From NCBI RefSeq assembly GCF_000377765.1, contig NZ_KB898671.1, forward strand, positions 62,001 through 126,000: DNA of 64,000 bases. The letters are read 5' to 3'. The stretch comes from Gracilibacillus lacisalsi DSM 19029. Lineage in GTDB: Bacteria; Bacillota; Bacilli; Bacillales; Amphibacillaceae. How positions within the stretch are numbered: position 1 is the stretch's first letter; each line of letters starts with the position of its first letter. The translations under genes were made by a program, and so were the position numbers. The notes under the pieces are model-generated. The model searched no databases. It was given only the letters and a program-made list of their open reading frames with translations, and was not told the origin of the DNA. Of the stretch, positions 10,571 to 18,287 are shown piece by piece.

Positions 10571-10700
10571 GAGGCCGTCCACTTCCACTCCTACGGGATG
10601 ATTTTCGACTAAGATCCACTTTGGTAAGCGCTCTTTGCTTACTAAAGTTAGCTTAGGCGAAAATCCCGTGGAAAGGGAAGTGGACAGCCGCAGCGATGGT
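10571..10700. repeat. Nested palindromic repeat element of the Bacillaceae type
   Basis: Arms at 10577-10607 and 10658-10685 are inverted copies (GTCCACTTCCACTCC and GGAAAGGGAAGTGGAC ends, with CGGGATGATTTTCG facing CGAAAATCCCG). Inside lies a second hairpin: 10618-10629 (ACTTTGGTAAGC) against 10637-10648 (GCTTACTAAAGT). The whole folds as a long stem with an inner stem-loop. I recognise the wording of this element as one repeated in many Bacillaceae genomes, but its role is unknown to me. The open frame that crosses it is an artefact of the repeat. The rest of 10341-10826 holds only AT-rich sequence. Confidence 0.7.
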
Positions 10701-10826
10701 TTCCTGTACAAGCTATTTCAAAATGGCTACTCTGCTTACAAATGCGTTGATACCGCGGTTTTTATACTTTCTTTCCTTATAAAAAAAGGATATTCGAAGA
10801 AATTAATCCTCGAAATCCTTCTCTTT

Positions 10827-13148
10827 TTAGTATAAAATATTATATTCATATACTGGAGTAGCTTTAATTGACTTTATTTCCGCTATCACTTTCTCTGTAA
10901 TTTCCGTTCTTGCTGCCATTGGAGAATCACTTTTCACTGATACGCCTTCTTTAATCGGAGACACATATATATACATTCCTTTGCTGACAACATCTTTTTC
11001 AAACCTCTTTAGACCAATTTCCCACGTCTCATAATTAGAATAATTGTCATTTATTAATTCTCCATCAATAAATGCATATCCGATATCTCCAATATAATTT
11101 ATTTTCAATAATAATTCCTTCACATTTTTAAATTCTTTTGGATCTACATTGATAGTAGCCTTTGAATTATTGATATGCTTCACTTCGAGTTCTATTTCCT
11201 TTGGATTGATCGGAATAATATATTCAGTAAATATACCTTGCTTTTCCCCAGTAACTTCTTCTCCTTCCACAACAATGCTATTACTAAATGCAGGGAAAGC
11301 TTTCAAGGAAACGTTATCTAAGCCATCAACTTCTAACCTTAACTGATCATCGTCTACTAAAACGTTTGCTTCTGTTATAAAGATGGTTTCTTTCCCTTTT
11401 ATTGATACCTTCCAGAAATTCAAGCTCTGCTGATCTGTTAGTGTACAAATATTTATTTTCTGTCCATCTTTACCGACTAGTTTTGTCATATCATCTTGCT
11501 CAACCTGTACGATAACTTTATTACCAGTTCTTTTAACATTACCTCTACTGACTTGTACTTCATCTACATTTTTTTTATCAAAAACATATTCGCCCTTCAT
11601 ACCCTTTGGGGTAAAGAAAAAGTAATATTTTTCATCATCCTTATTTAGTTCTGTAATTAACTGTGTAGTAGAGTAGCTCAGATTAACACCTTCCATATTA
11701 AAGTTAAATGGTAAAATGCAATTTTGATCTTTTGCTAATGACAAGTTCGGTAAAATAATGGTTTCGTTTTCTAACTGAACAGAAATAGTGAAATCATTTT
11801 GATCCTTTGTTTCTATATGGTCTTGAAAGTTATTGATATATATAAAACCCGAATCTCCATCAGCTCTAACAGCATATCTTAAAGTTTCTACATCTTCTGG
11901 ATTCATATTTTCAGGATTTTGAGATAGGACTGTTTTAGTTTGAGAGAAACCCTTACCATACTGATGATAAAATAAATGTTGACGTTTTAATCTATGATAC
12001 GATTCTCTAACTTGGCCATATTCTCCTATTGGTGCCTGGTAGTCATAAGATATTTTTGGTGTAACGGTTTCATTTAAAAAAGGTGTTTTCTTCCCTTGTG
12101 GATTAGATCCCCCATGATACACATAATAACCGATAAAATTACAACCACCCGCTACTTTAATGGAGCTTAAAGCATCCACACTTTCATAAGGGAGCTTGAA
12201 TCGATAGTTATAAAAAGGCGTCATTCCTCCCATCATTTCTGCACATGCAAATGGGAAGTTTTCTGGTTTATATTCAGGTTTAAAGTCAAATGTTTTAGGC
12301 ACCTCGTTATTGTGGTAATCTCTAAAAATATAATTTGGTGTCGCAGGATGTTCCTCTACATCACCATAAAATATCCATGGCCAATAAGCATACCCACCCC
12401 ACAAAGGTAGTACTTCATCTGTTGGGGCAATAGCTCCTCCCCAACCAGTGCCAGTATAAATTGGTGTATCGATTCCAGAATCTAAAGCGATTTCTTTCAA
12501 TTTCATCATATGTTCAGCACCATCTCTACCTCCAGGTAGCCATTCATTACTTGTACCAGTAGTTATTTCCCAAGGTGCCCCTGCATGCTGAAATTCATTT
12601 TCTAACTGGGTTCCGATAATTGGACCATCATCTTTGTATAGTAACCCTTTCACTTGCTTCCCGATTTCTTTGTACAGTCTTCTAACATAATATAAATACC
12701 CTTCATCATTGGAGCGTATTTCAAATGGTCGCCCAAACATCCAATCCGGTATCCCGCCATTGCGTGCTTCCCCATGATCAAAAGGTCCAATTCTTATAAT
12801 AACGTAAAGCTTATGTTTTCCGCATAATTCAATAAATTTTCTTAAATCTTTATCGCCTTCCCATTCAAATGTTCCTTCGATTTCTTCATGATGATGCCAA
12901 AAAATGTAGGTAGGAACAACATTAATTCCTCCCATCTTCATTTTAATCAGTTCATCTTCCCATAATTCATGATTATATCGACTAAAATGAAATTCACCAC
13001 TTATTGCAAAAAAAGGTTTTTTATCAACTTCCATATAATAATTGGTGAAACTTATTTCATTCCCTCTCTTATTTTTCCCTTTCAGATTAGGTAAAGAAGG
13101 ATAAATGTCTTTCTTTGCGTTACCTACATTAATATTATATTCTCGCAT
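10827..13148 (-). CDS. Glycoside hydrolase family 35 beta-galactosidase
   Basis: This is a 773-residue GH35 enzyme that hydrolyses terminal beta-galactosides. The start is ATG at 13148, preceded by GGAGG at 7 bases; the longer frame beginning at TTG 13160 would place that ribosome binding site inside the gene. The TIM barrel carries the family's N-terminal signature GEFHFSRYNHELWEDEL. The acid/base glutamate is in TQLENEF (about 183) and the nucleophile in CAEMMGG (about 304). C-terminal beta-sandwich domains follow to the end. No signal peptide is visible, so it should be cytoplasmic. It lies 37 bases after the ABC permease gene and upstream of the DUF5107 and GH2 genes, giving an import-then-degrade pathway. 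Confidence 0.92.
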   Translation of the reverse strand: MREYNINVGNAKKDIYPSLPNLKGKNKRGNEISFTNYYMEVDKKPFFAISGEFHFSRYNHELWEDELIKMKMGGINVVPTYIFWHHHEEIEGTFEWEGDKDLRKFIELCGKHKLYVIIRIGPFDHGEARNGGIPDWMFGRPFEIRSNDEGYLYYVRRLYKEIGKQVKGLLYKDDGPIIGTQLENEFQHAGAPWEITTGTSNEWLPGGRDGAEHMMKLKEIALDSGIDTPIYTGTGWGGAIAPTDEVLPLWGGYAYWPWIFYGDVEEHPATPNYIFRDYHNNEVPKTFDFKPEYKPENFPFACAEMMGGMTPFYNYRFKLPYESVDALSSIKVAGGCNFIGYYVYHGGSNPQGKKTPFLNETVTPKISYDYQAPIGEYGQVRESYHRLKRQHLFYHQYGKGFSQTKTVLSQNPENMNPEDVETLRYAVRADGDSGFIYINNFQDHIETKDQNDFTISVQLENETIILPNLSLAKDQNCILPFNFNMEGVNLSYSTTQLITELNKDDEKYYFFFTPKGMKGEYVFDKKNVDEVQVSRGNVKRTGNKVIVQVEQDDMTKLVGKDGQKINICTLTDQQSLNFWKVSIKGKETIFITEANVLVDDDQLRLEVDGLDNVSLKAFPAFSNSIVVEGEEVTGEKQGIFTEYIIPINPKEIELEVKHINNSKATINVDPKEFKNVKELLLKINYIGDIGYAFIDGELINDNYSNYETWEIGLKRFEKDVVSKGMYIYVSPIKEGVSVKSDSPMAARTEITEKVIAEIKSIKATPVYEYNILY

Positions 13149-13185
13149 AGTAACCTCCAAATAGTTTTATCATTATATTTCTTCA

Positions 13186-14016
13186 TTAAGATTTTACTGC
13201 TCCTGCTACACCTTCTATAAAGTATCTTTGCATGATTATAAATACAATCATTACAGGAACTAATGATATACTTGCACCAGCTGCCATTCCAGCATAATCT
13301 GAAGCATAATTACCCACAAATGATTCCATACCGACTGCTAATGTTCTTAATTCAGGCTTGTTTAAAGTCAGTACCAATGGAATTAAAAAAGAACTCCATG
13401 TCCATATAAATTGCATGATGGCAGTAGTTGCAATCATTGGTGCACTTAAAGGTAACATAACTTTAGTAAATGTCCTTAAAAAACCAGCACCATCAATTTC
13501 AGCTGCTTCCTCTAATTCTTTAGGTATTTTAGCAAAAAACGAAGTAAACATGAGAATAAATAGCACATGGGCTCCAGATGACTCAGCTAAAATTACTCCT
13601 AGCATACTATTAGATAGTCCCAACTGATTTACTATTTTAAACAAAGGAATTATAGTATAACCTTTTGGAATAAACATGATCGCGGCTATACAAATAATAA
13701 CGATATTCCTTCCTGGGAAATTGACACGGCCCAATGCATATCCAGTTATTGCACAAAGAAACACAACAATAGCAACTGTCGATACAGTTAATATTACTGT
13801 ATTTACAAAGTAACCTGAAAAATTAGCGCTTTCCCATGCTCTTACATAATTATCCCAATTAAACGATTCAGGAATTGGATTGATTCCAGAGGTCATTAAT
13901 TCATTATTCGTTTTAAAAGAAGAAAATACCATCCATATAAATGGATATATCCAAACTAATCCAAATGCAAGTAGACAGAAATGAATCGTAAATCGTGCAG
14001 TTTTACTAGTAATCAT
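13186..14016 (-). CDS. ABC sugar transporter permease, MalG type
   Basis: An inner-membrane permease of about 276 residues of the CUT1 carbohydrate ABC family. Six hydrophobic segments are visible, with the cytoplasmic EAA loop ELEEAAEIDGAGFLRTF that docks the ATPase. The start is ATG at 14016 after GGTGA; a GTG seven codons upstream is the alternative. CUT1 importers need a MalF-type partner, a binding protein and a shared ATPase. Normally binding protein and MalF-type permease precede this gene. Here the upstream side is occupied by an IS3 scar instead, so the importer encoded in this window is incomplete and may be non-functional unless partners lie elsewhere. Confidence 0.9.
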   Translation of the reverse strand: MITSKTARFTIHFCLLAFGLVWIYPFIWMVFSSFKTNNELMTSGINPIPESFNWDNYVRAWESANFSGYFVNTVILTVSTVAIVVFLCAITGYALGRVNFPGRNIVIICIAAIMFIPKGYTIIPLFKIVNQLGLSNSMLGVILAESSGAHVLFILMFTSFFAKIPKELEEAAEIDGAGFLRTFTKVMLPLSAPMIATTAIMQFIWTWSSFLIPLVLTLNKPELRTLAVGMESFVGNYASDYAGMAAGASISLVPVMIVFIIMQRYFIEGVAGAVKS

Positions 14017-14063
14017 TTCTTCACCGTGTAGCCCCACTGATTAATGTACTCTTATCATAATAA

Positions 14064-14078
14064 AGAATCCGCTTTCAC
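14064..14078 (-). promoter_or_regulatory. Catabolite-responsive (cre-like) site
   Basis: On the minus strand GTGAAAGCGGATTCT matches the cre consensus WTGNAANCGNWNNCW at every position but the first. It lies about 50 bases before the permease start, fitting CcpA repression of the sugar locus. It could instead be a chance match inside the remains of a deleted upstream gene. Confidence 0.45.
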
Positions 14079-14099
14079 CCAATTCACTATAGTCTGTTT

Positions 14100-14414
14100 A
14101 TGATGGACAATATTCGCTTTTTAATTCAACTATTTTTATCCTTTGATTATACAACAAAGAACCCTGCAAAACAGAATAGAGTGACAGTGACCCTTCTTAA
14201 ACAGGATTTCAAGGCTGATCGCCCTAATCAAAAGTGGGTTACTGATATTACTTACTTACCATATGGAGAGAAAATGCTTTATTTATCAACCATTATGGAC
14301 TTATATAATAACGAAATCATAGCCTATAAAGTTAGTGACACACAGGAGGTTAAGCTTGTTTTACTCCATCCACTTCCGAAAAGCCTATGTTTAGCAATTT
14401 ACTATAGAGGGTAA
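14100..14414 (+). pseudogene. IS3-family transposase remnant (OrfB integrase core)
   Basis: The stretch reads NQKWVTDITYLPYGEKMLYL followed by STIMDLYNNEIIAY, which is the start of the rve integrase core of IS3-family OrfB with the first two acidic catalytic residues (D in WVTDITY and D in IMDLYN). Only about 60-70 of some 280 residues remain; the catalytic glutamate and both terminal inverted repeats are missing. It abuts the ABC permease gene on the side where a MalF-type permease and binding protein would be expected, so an insertion followed by deletion probably removed them. Confidence 0.8.
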
Positions 14415-14455
14415 ATAATTTATATAACCCAATTCCAATAGAAAGGATGAACACT

Positions 14456-14620
14456 ATGTCCAGAAAAACACAGTATCAACCTATAGGAGGAAATGGGGAT
14501 GAACCATCAGACACTCAAGAAGTTATTTATGCAAAAGAATTTAAACAAGCAGATATTGCTGGTGGATACCGAAAACCTAAAGTCAATGAAGCTAAAAAGG
14601 AAAACCCTAACTTGAAATGA
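14456..14620 (+). CDS. Small conserved-looking protein, possibly YfhE-like
   Basis: A 54-residue hydrophilic protein with its own ribosome binding site (AAAGGAT, 8 bases) and a strong terminator directly after it, which makes it a convincing short gene. The middle reads TQEVIYAKEFKQADIAGGY and resembles, from memory, the YfhE family of tiny Bacillus proteins. That resemblance would need a profile search. No membrane segment or metal-binding motif is visible. No function can be given. Confidence 0.65.
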   Translation: MSRKTQYQPIGGNGDEPSDTQEVIYAKEFKQADIAGGYRKPKVNEAKKENPNLK

Positions 14621-14631
14621 CAGATCATCAT

Positions 14632-14667
14632 AAAGCAGCTTTCTTAGCTGCTTTTTCTTTAATTTTT
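14632..14667 (+). terminator. Rho-independent terminator
   Basis: Arms AAAGCAGCT and AGCTGCTTT with a 5-base loop are followed by a T-rich tail, immediately after the 54-residue gene. Confidence 0.85.
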
Positions 14668-14831
14668 GTAGAAAAGAGTTAATGAGTTGAAGCGCAATAT
14701 ACCCTCTATTTCGTGTTAAACACTAAGTATCGAGTTAAGAAATGGAGGATGAATATTTGCTATCTCTAGAGATAATATAAGTTATTATTAGTGATTCAAG
14801 CATCAGGTTTGCTTGATATGAACTATCATTT

Positions 14832-15248
14832 TTAACCATCACTAACCTTATAATTCCCTAGAACAGATAGTATATTGGAAAAGGCATATTGCGTTGTATC
14901 TTTAGAGATTTGCTCCAACTCCTCCACCTTTGTACATACTACTTCAGCCATATAATTATACTCTCCGCTAATTCTCCATAAATCGATAATATTACGGTTC
15001 TCTTTACAATAATTCGTTAACTTTTCACAGCTTTTTGTTTTAAATAAAACAAAACCATGAATTCCTTTATAGAGTTCTTTATGATTTATCTCTACGGTAT
15101 AACGATTTATCACATAATCTTCTAATCTTTCTATCCTCGTTTTCACAGCAGGAGATGACATGTTTATTTGTTTACCGATTTCCGTATAAGTAAGCCTTGA
15201 ATTTCTTTTTAATAAATCTAAAATTTGATGATCGATATCATCTAACAT
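14832..15248 (-). CDS. Lrp/AsnC family transcriptional regulator
   Basis: A 138-residue regulator. Start chosen at ATG 15248 after GGTGA; the ATG at 15269 has no site before it. N-terminal helix-turn-helix: DDIDHQILDLLKRNSRLTY followed by EIGKQINMSSPAVKTRIERL, the typical Lrp reading head. The C-terminal half is the RAM (regulation of amino acid metabolism) effector fold, shown by ISGEYNYMAEVVC. It is divergent from the Old Yellow Enzyme gene across 116 bases, so it probably controls that gene and itself. The effector is unknown. Confidence 0.88.
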   Translation of the reverse strand: MLDDIDHQILDLLKRNSRLTYTEIGKQINMSSPAVKTRIERLEDYVINRYTVEINHKELYKGIHGFVLFKTKSCEKLTNYCKENRNIIDLWRISGEYNYMAEVVCTKVEELEQISKDTTQYAFSNILSVLGNYKVSDG

Positions 15249-15364
15249 TGCTTTCACCCACTCTCCCATTACTTTAAAATTTAAAGTTTTTCATAGTATA
15301 TAGCTTAATAATTCCATTGTAAACAAATCGGAATAGATTTAACATTCTATATGAGGTGATAAAT

Positions 15365-16417
15365 ATGACTTGTTCCATTTTCTCTGATTACAAAATCGGG
15401 AACTTAACATTAGACAATAGAATTGTGATGGCTCCCATGACAAGAGGATTTGCTGATAATGAAACCGGTGAAGTCAATCATTTGATTGCCGACTATTATG
15501 GAAAAAGAGCTAGATACGGTGCCGGCTTAATCATCACAGAAGGAATTGTCATCAATGAATCAGCCAAAGGAACCTATGGGATTCCGGGAATATTTACACA
15601 TCGTCAAACCCTAAGTTGGAAGAAAGTCACAAGAGAAGTTCATCAATATAATACGAAAATTTTTGCCCAGCTTTGGCATGTAGGCAGATTAAGTCATCAG
15701 GAAATTTTAAAAGGTCATACTCCTGTCGCTCCATCTGCCATAAGTGCTAGCGGCCACGTGCATAGATTAAGGAAACCGTTCCAAGCACCTAAACCTTTAA
15801 GTCAGGCGGAAATATATCAAATTATCGATGACTATAGACAGGCAGCAAGAAATGCAATGGAGGCTGGATTTGACGGTGTTGAAATACATGCCGCACATGG
15901 TTATCTCATTTATCAATTTATCAGTGAGAAATCAAATATTCGTCAAGACATGTTTGGAGGATCCTTACAAAATAGACTGCGATTTTTAGATTTAATTATT
16001 AAAGAGGTAAAGAAAGTTGTGCCTAAAAATAGAATTAGCATCAGGGTTTCTGAAAAGAAAGATGACGATATGGATTACGTATGGGAGCAACCTGAAGAAA
16101 TGGTACGCGCTATCACAGAGATCCTTTCCAAACATCGAATAAAAATTATCCATCCCTCTGTAGAAAACTACGGTGTTGCACTTAAAAATGATCAAAGATC
16201 GCTTCATGAGTTATTTAGGAAATACTGGAGGGAAACCCTTATAGCCGTTGGTAATATAGCTCCTAATGAAGGGGCAGATATCATTGAAGAAAATCAAGCG
16301 GACCTAGTTGCATTTGGACAATTATTTATAGCCAATCCTGATTTGGTTATTCGTCTGAAAGCAAATCAAGAGATTTTCCCTTATCATACAAAAGAGCAGC
16401 TAAAATGTTTAAATTAA
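15365..16417 (+). CDS. NADH:flavin oxidoreductase, Old Yellow Enzyme family
   Basis: A 350-residue FMN-dependent ene-reductase-type TIM barrel. ATG 15365 follows GAGGTGATAAAT; the GTG at 15356 belongs to that site. Family marks include MAPMTRGFADNETGEV at the first strand, QLWHVGRLSH, the substrate-binding pair in HAAHGYLIYQF, the DMFGGSLQNRLRF loop, and the C-terminal phosphate-binding strand VAFGQLFIANPDL. Such enzymes reduce activated alkenes, quinones or nitro compounds with NAD(P)H. It is divergent from the Lrp/AsnC regulator. The true substrate cannot be told. Confidence 0.92.
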   Translation: MTCSIFSDYKIGNLTLDNRIVMAPMTRGFADNETGEVNHLIADYYGKRARYGAGLIITEGIVINESAKGTYGIPGIFTHRQTLSWKKVTREVHQYNTKIFAQLWHVGRLSHQEILKGHTPVAPSAISASGHVHRLRKPFQAPKPLSQAEIYQIIDDYRQAARNAMEAGFDGVEIHAAHGYLIYQFISEKSNIRQDMFGGSLQNRLRFLDLIIKEVKKVVPKNRISIRVSEKKDDDMDYVWEQPEEMVRAITEILSKHRIKIIHPSVENYGVALKNDQRSLHELFRKYWRETLIAVGNIAPNEGADIIEENQADLVAFGQLFIANPDLVIRLKANQEIFPYHTKEQLKCLN

Positions 16418-16820
16418 TTTATACGCGGATTTGAAAATACTGAAGCAGGCTCTGCCAAATTCATTTTAATAGGGCCTGCCCAATCCTATTAAGAAAACAA
16501 ATGATAATTGTTGCTGCACAATATACTTTTGCTTCGCCTACCATACAATATAAAATTACTCTTGTTTTTTATTACTTCATCGTTTATTGACTTATTTGGG
16601 GGAATTAAGGTGTAGTTCATGATAATATCCTGTCAATTAAGATACCGATTACTCATTTTTCAACTTTTATATCAAATATTAACTTAAAAACAGAAAATGA
16701 AAATCCATTCAAATCTTCAAAAGCAAAAGAAAAATATATCATACATCTAAAAGGTGGAAATCGTCTAAATGTTTGGACCAACATTTCAGCTGCTTATGAT
16801 CTCTACATCGATATATTTAA
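16418..16820. other. Spacer with a possible decayed coding fragment
   Basis: A weak hairpin (arms 16445-16452 and 16472-16479, GCAGGCTC/GGGCCTGC) without a T run follows the oxidoreductase gene. From 16621 to the stop at 16848 the plus strand stays open for 75 codons with a protein-like composition (LKGGNRLNVWTNISAAYDLY) but has no start codon or ribosome binding site. It runs into the end of the next gene. I take it for the tail of a lost gene of unknown type. Confidence 0.35.
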
Positions 16821-17417
16821 TCAGGAGATCTGTTTATTCAATTTTTGAAAATACCTATATACTTTGTTTATTTTTTTCTGATGTTTACCCTTTGGATTTT
16901 CCATATTCCCAAACTCAAAAAACTTTACCTTTTTAATGCCTACGTATTGAAATAATGCTTTACGCATTAAAACTTTATGAGCATTATTTAGCCAAAACAT
17001 TGGATAAAAGGTTGGACCTTTCATTACAGAAATACATACGACTGATTTACCCTTCAACAAGCCGTCTGGTAACAACTTACCGTTATCTTTGTAGGCAAAT
17101 CCTGATGCAAACATTTTATCGATATAACCCATTAACATTGCAGGAGGCCTTCCCCACCATATCGGGTAGATAAAAATAATCTTTTCAGCCCACGATAGTT
17201 GATCCCGATATTTTTCTAATTCAGGATCTTTATACATATCTCTTCTTTTCTTTTTCTCCCCAAATTCAAGGACCGGATTAAATTTTTCTTCATATAAATC
17301 TAAAACTTGAACATTTTGTATAACATGGTTTTCCTCACACCCTCGAAGTACCTCTTGTAAAAAAGCGTAGCTCAAGCTTTGATGATTTGGATGGGTAAAA
17401 ACAATCAGGACATTCAC
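16821..17417 (-). CDS. NAD(P)H dehydrogenase (quinone), flavodoxin fold
   Basis: A 198-residue flavoprotein of the NQO/KefF-like family that reduces quinones with two electrons. The start is GTG 17417, seven bases after GAGGTG and giving the family's N-terminus VNVLIVFTHPNHQSLSYAF; the upstream ATG frame would swallow that site. The flavin-binding motif YPIWWGRPPAMLMGYID and the loop around GFAYKDNGKLLPDGLLKGK are intact. It is divergent from a MarR regulator with two palindromes between them, the usual layout of an electrophile or quinone stress switch. Confidence 0.88.
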   Translation of the reverse strand: MNVLIVFTHPNHQSLSYAFLQEVLRGCEENHVIQNVQVLDLYEEKFNPVLEFGEKKKRRDMYKDPELEKYRDQLSWAEKIIFIYPIWWGRPPAMLMGYIDKMFASGFAYKDNGKLLPDGLLKGKSVVCISVMKGPTFYPMFWLNNAHKVLMRKALFQYVGIKKVKFFEFGNMENPKGKHQKKINKVYRYFQKLNKQIS

Positions 17418-17434
17418 GAATAAACACCTCATTT

Positions 17435-17450
17435 GTTATCATTTGATAAC
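17435..17450. promoter_or_regulatory. MarR-type operator, site 1
   Basis: The perfect palindrome GTTATCATTTGATAAC lies directly upstream of the quinone reductase gene, in the spacer shared with the divergent MarR gene. MarR dimers bind such 16-18 base palindromes. Confidence 0.65.
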
Positions 17451-17475
17451 TAAATATTAACACTCTAACTATTTA

Positions 17476-17491
17476 GTTGTCAATTGATAAT
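17476..17491. promoter_or_regulatory. MarR-type operator, site 2
   Basis: GTTGTCAATTGATAAT is an imperfect copy of the palindrome at 17435 with the same half-site TGATAA, centred 41 bases away. Two copies of one word between two divergent genes support a shared operator. Confidence 0.55.
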
Positions 17492-17537
17492 TGTTTTTTG
17501 ATAATATATTTGATACTTTGTAAATGAGGTGATTGAT

Positions 17538-17969
17538 ATGGACAAGGGTAAGCTTTTCCAGCAGTTTGTTCGATTTACTACATCAGTACATCAAGTGACA
17601 AACGATATGACAAAAGAAATCAAAATTGAAAACATAACTACCGTTCAATACAAAATATTAGAGTTCATTACAGTTAGCCAACCAGTAACTCTTAGTGAAA
17701 TCAGTGAATGTTTACATTTATCTTTACCTAATTCTAGCCGTGAGTTAAAAAAATTAATTCAAAGCCAACTATGCGAAAAAATTATTGATCCGAATGATCG
17801 TCGCAAGTTTGACATTCGTCTAACAGAGAAAGGAACGGCACTAATGAATGAAGTGTTTCAACAGCTTGAATTAAAATTTCAAGAGCGAATTAACCATTTG
17901 ACAGAGTCCGAACTAGAAGAAATGGAAGAGGCAATCCAAATTTTACAAACTAAATTTTTGGATAGGTGA
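17538..17969 (+). CDS. MarR family transcriptional regulator
   Basis: A 143-residue winged-helix regulator. ATG 17538 follows GAGGTGATTGAT; the in-frame GTG at 17529 is part of that site. The recognition region reads VTLSEISECLHLSLPNSSRE and the wing DPNDRRKFDIRLTEKG, both standard for MarR. The C-terminal helices form the dimer interface. It probably represses itself and the divergent quinone reductase through the palindromes between them. There is no cysteine in the usual OhrR sensing position near the N-terminus, so a small-molecule ligand is likelier than peroxide sensing. Confidence 0.9.
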   Translation: MDKGKLFQQFVRFTTSVHQVTNDMTKEIKIENITTVQYKILEFITVSQPVTLSEISECLHLSLPNSSRELKKLIQSQLCEKIIDPNDRRKFDIRLTEKGTALMNEVFQQLELKFQERINHLTESELEEMEEAIQILQTKFLDR

Positions 17970-18090
17970 AATGGAATGGACCAATATGAAAGAAATCATG
18001 GTCTTTATGTTAATTTTAATATAACTCATATTTCCATAAGAAAGACCTCTAGCATTTGCTTTTTTTGTGTAAACATAAAGATACTAGGGG

Positions 18091-18123
18091 TCAAAAAATC
18101 CCCCGAACCATTAGTCCGAGGGA
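18091..18123 (+). repeat. Left 33-bp direct repeat, also a minus-strand terminator
   Basis: These 33 bases match 32292-32324 with one mismatch and lie in the same orientation 14.2 kb apart. Read on the minus strand they form a hairpin (TCCCTCGGA against TTCGGGGGA, closed with wobble pairs) followed by TTTTTTG, a classic terminator. The right copy is the rlmD terminator. This left copy follows a fragment that resembles the end of rlmD, so the pair look like attachment-type duplications bordering the island between them. Confidence 0.8.
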
Positions 18124-18164
18124 GGATAAAACATACTTTAATTTTTAGTTTAAAACCACTAAAG

Positions 18165-18287
18165 CTATTTTAACTCTAGCGACGCTACACTCTCGACATG
18201 TGTTTCTATAAACGATTGATACGTTTTCGCTAAAGTTTCAATTTCGCGAGAAGGTGGCCCCCCTAATACTTGTGATGTTAGATTCCA
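18165..18287 (-). pseudogene. Remnant gene end resembling the 3' end of rlmD
   Basis: The minus strand is open and ends with THVESVASLELK-stop, against THVETVALIECK-stop in RlmD. The DNA is alignable over those last codons, part of the trailer and the terminator. Further upstream (LGGPPSREIETLAKTYQSF) the reading no longer resembles RlmD, so the junction lies close to the stop. There is no start codon. It overlaps the stop of the neighbouring nuclease-like gene. I interpret it as the second arm of a duplication made when an element entered at rlmD; a foreign gene tail is the alternative. Confidence 0.5.

Noticed and set aside
10635-10835. Plus-strand open frame across the palindromic repeat
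   Set aside because: It is only the translated right arm of the repeat.
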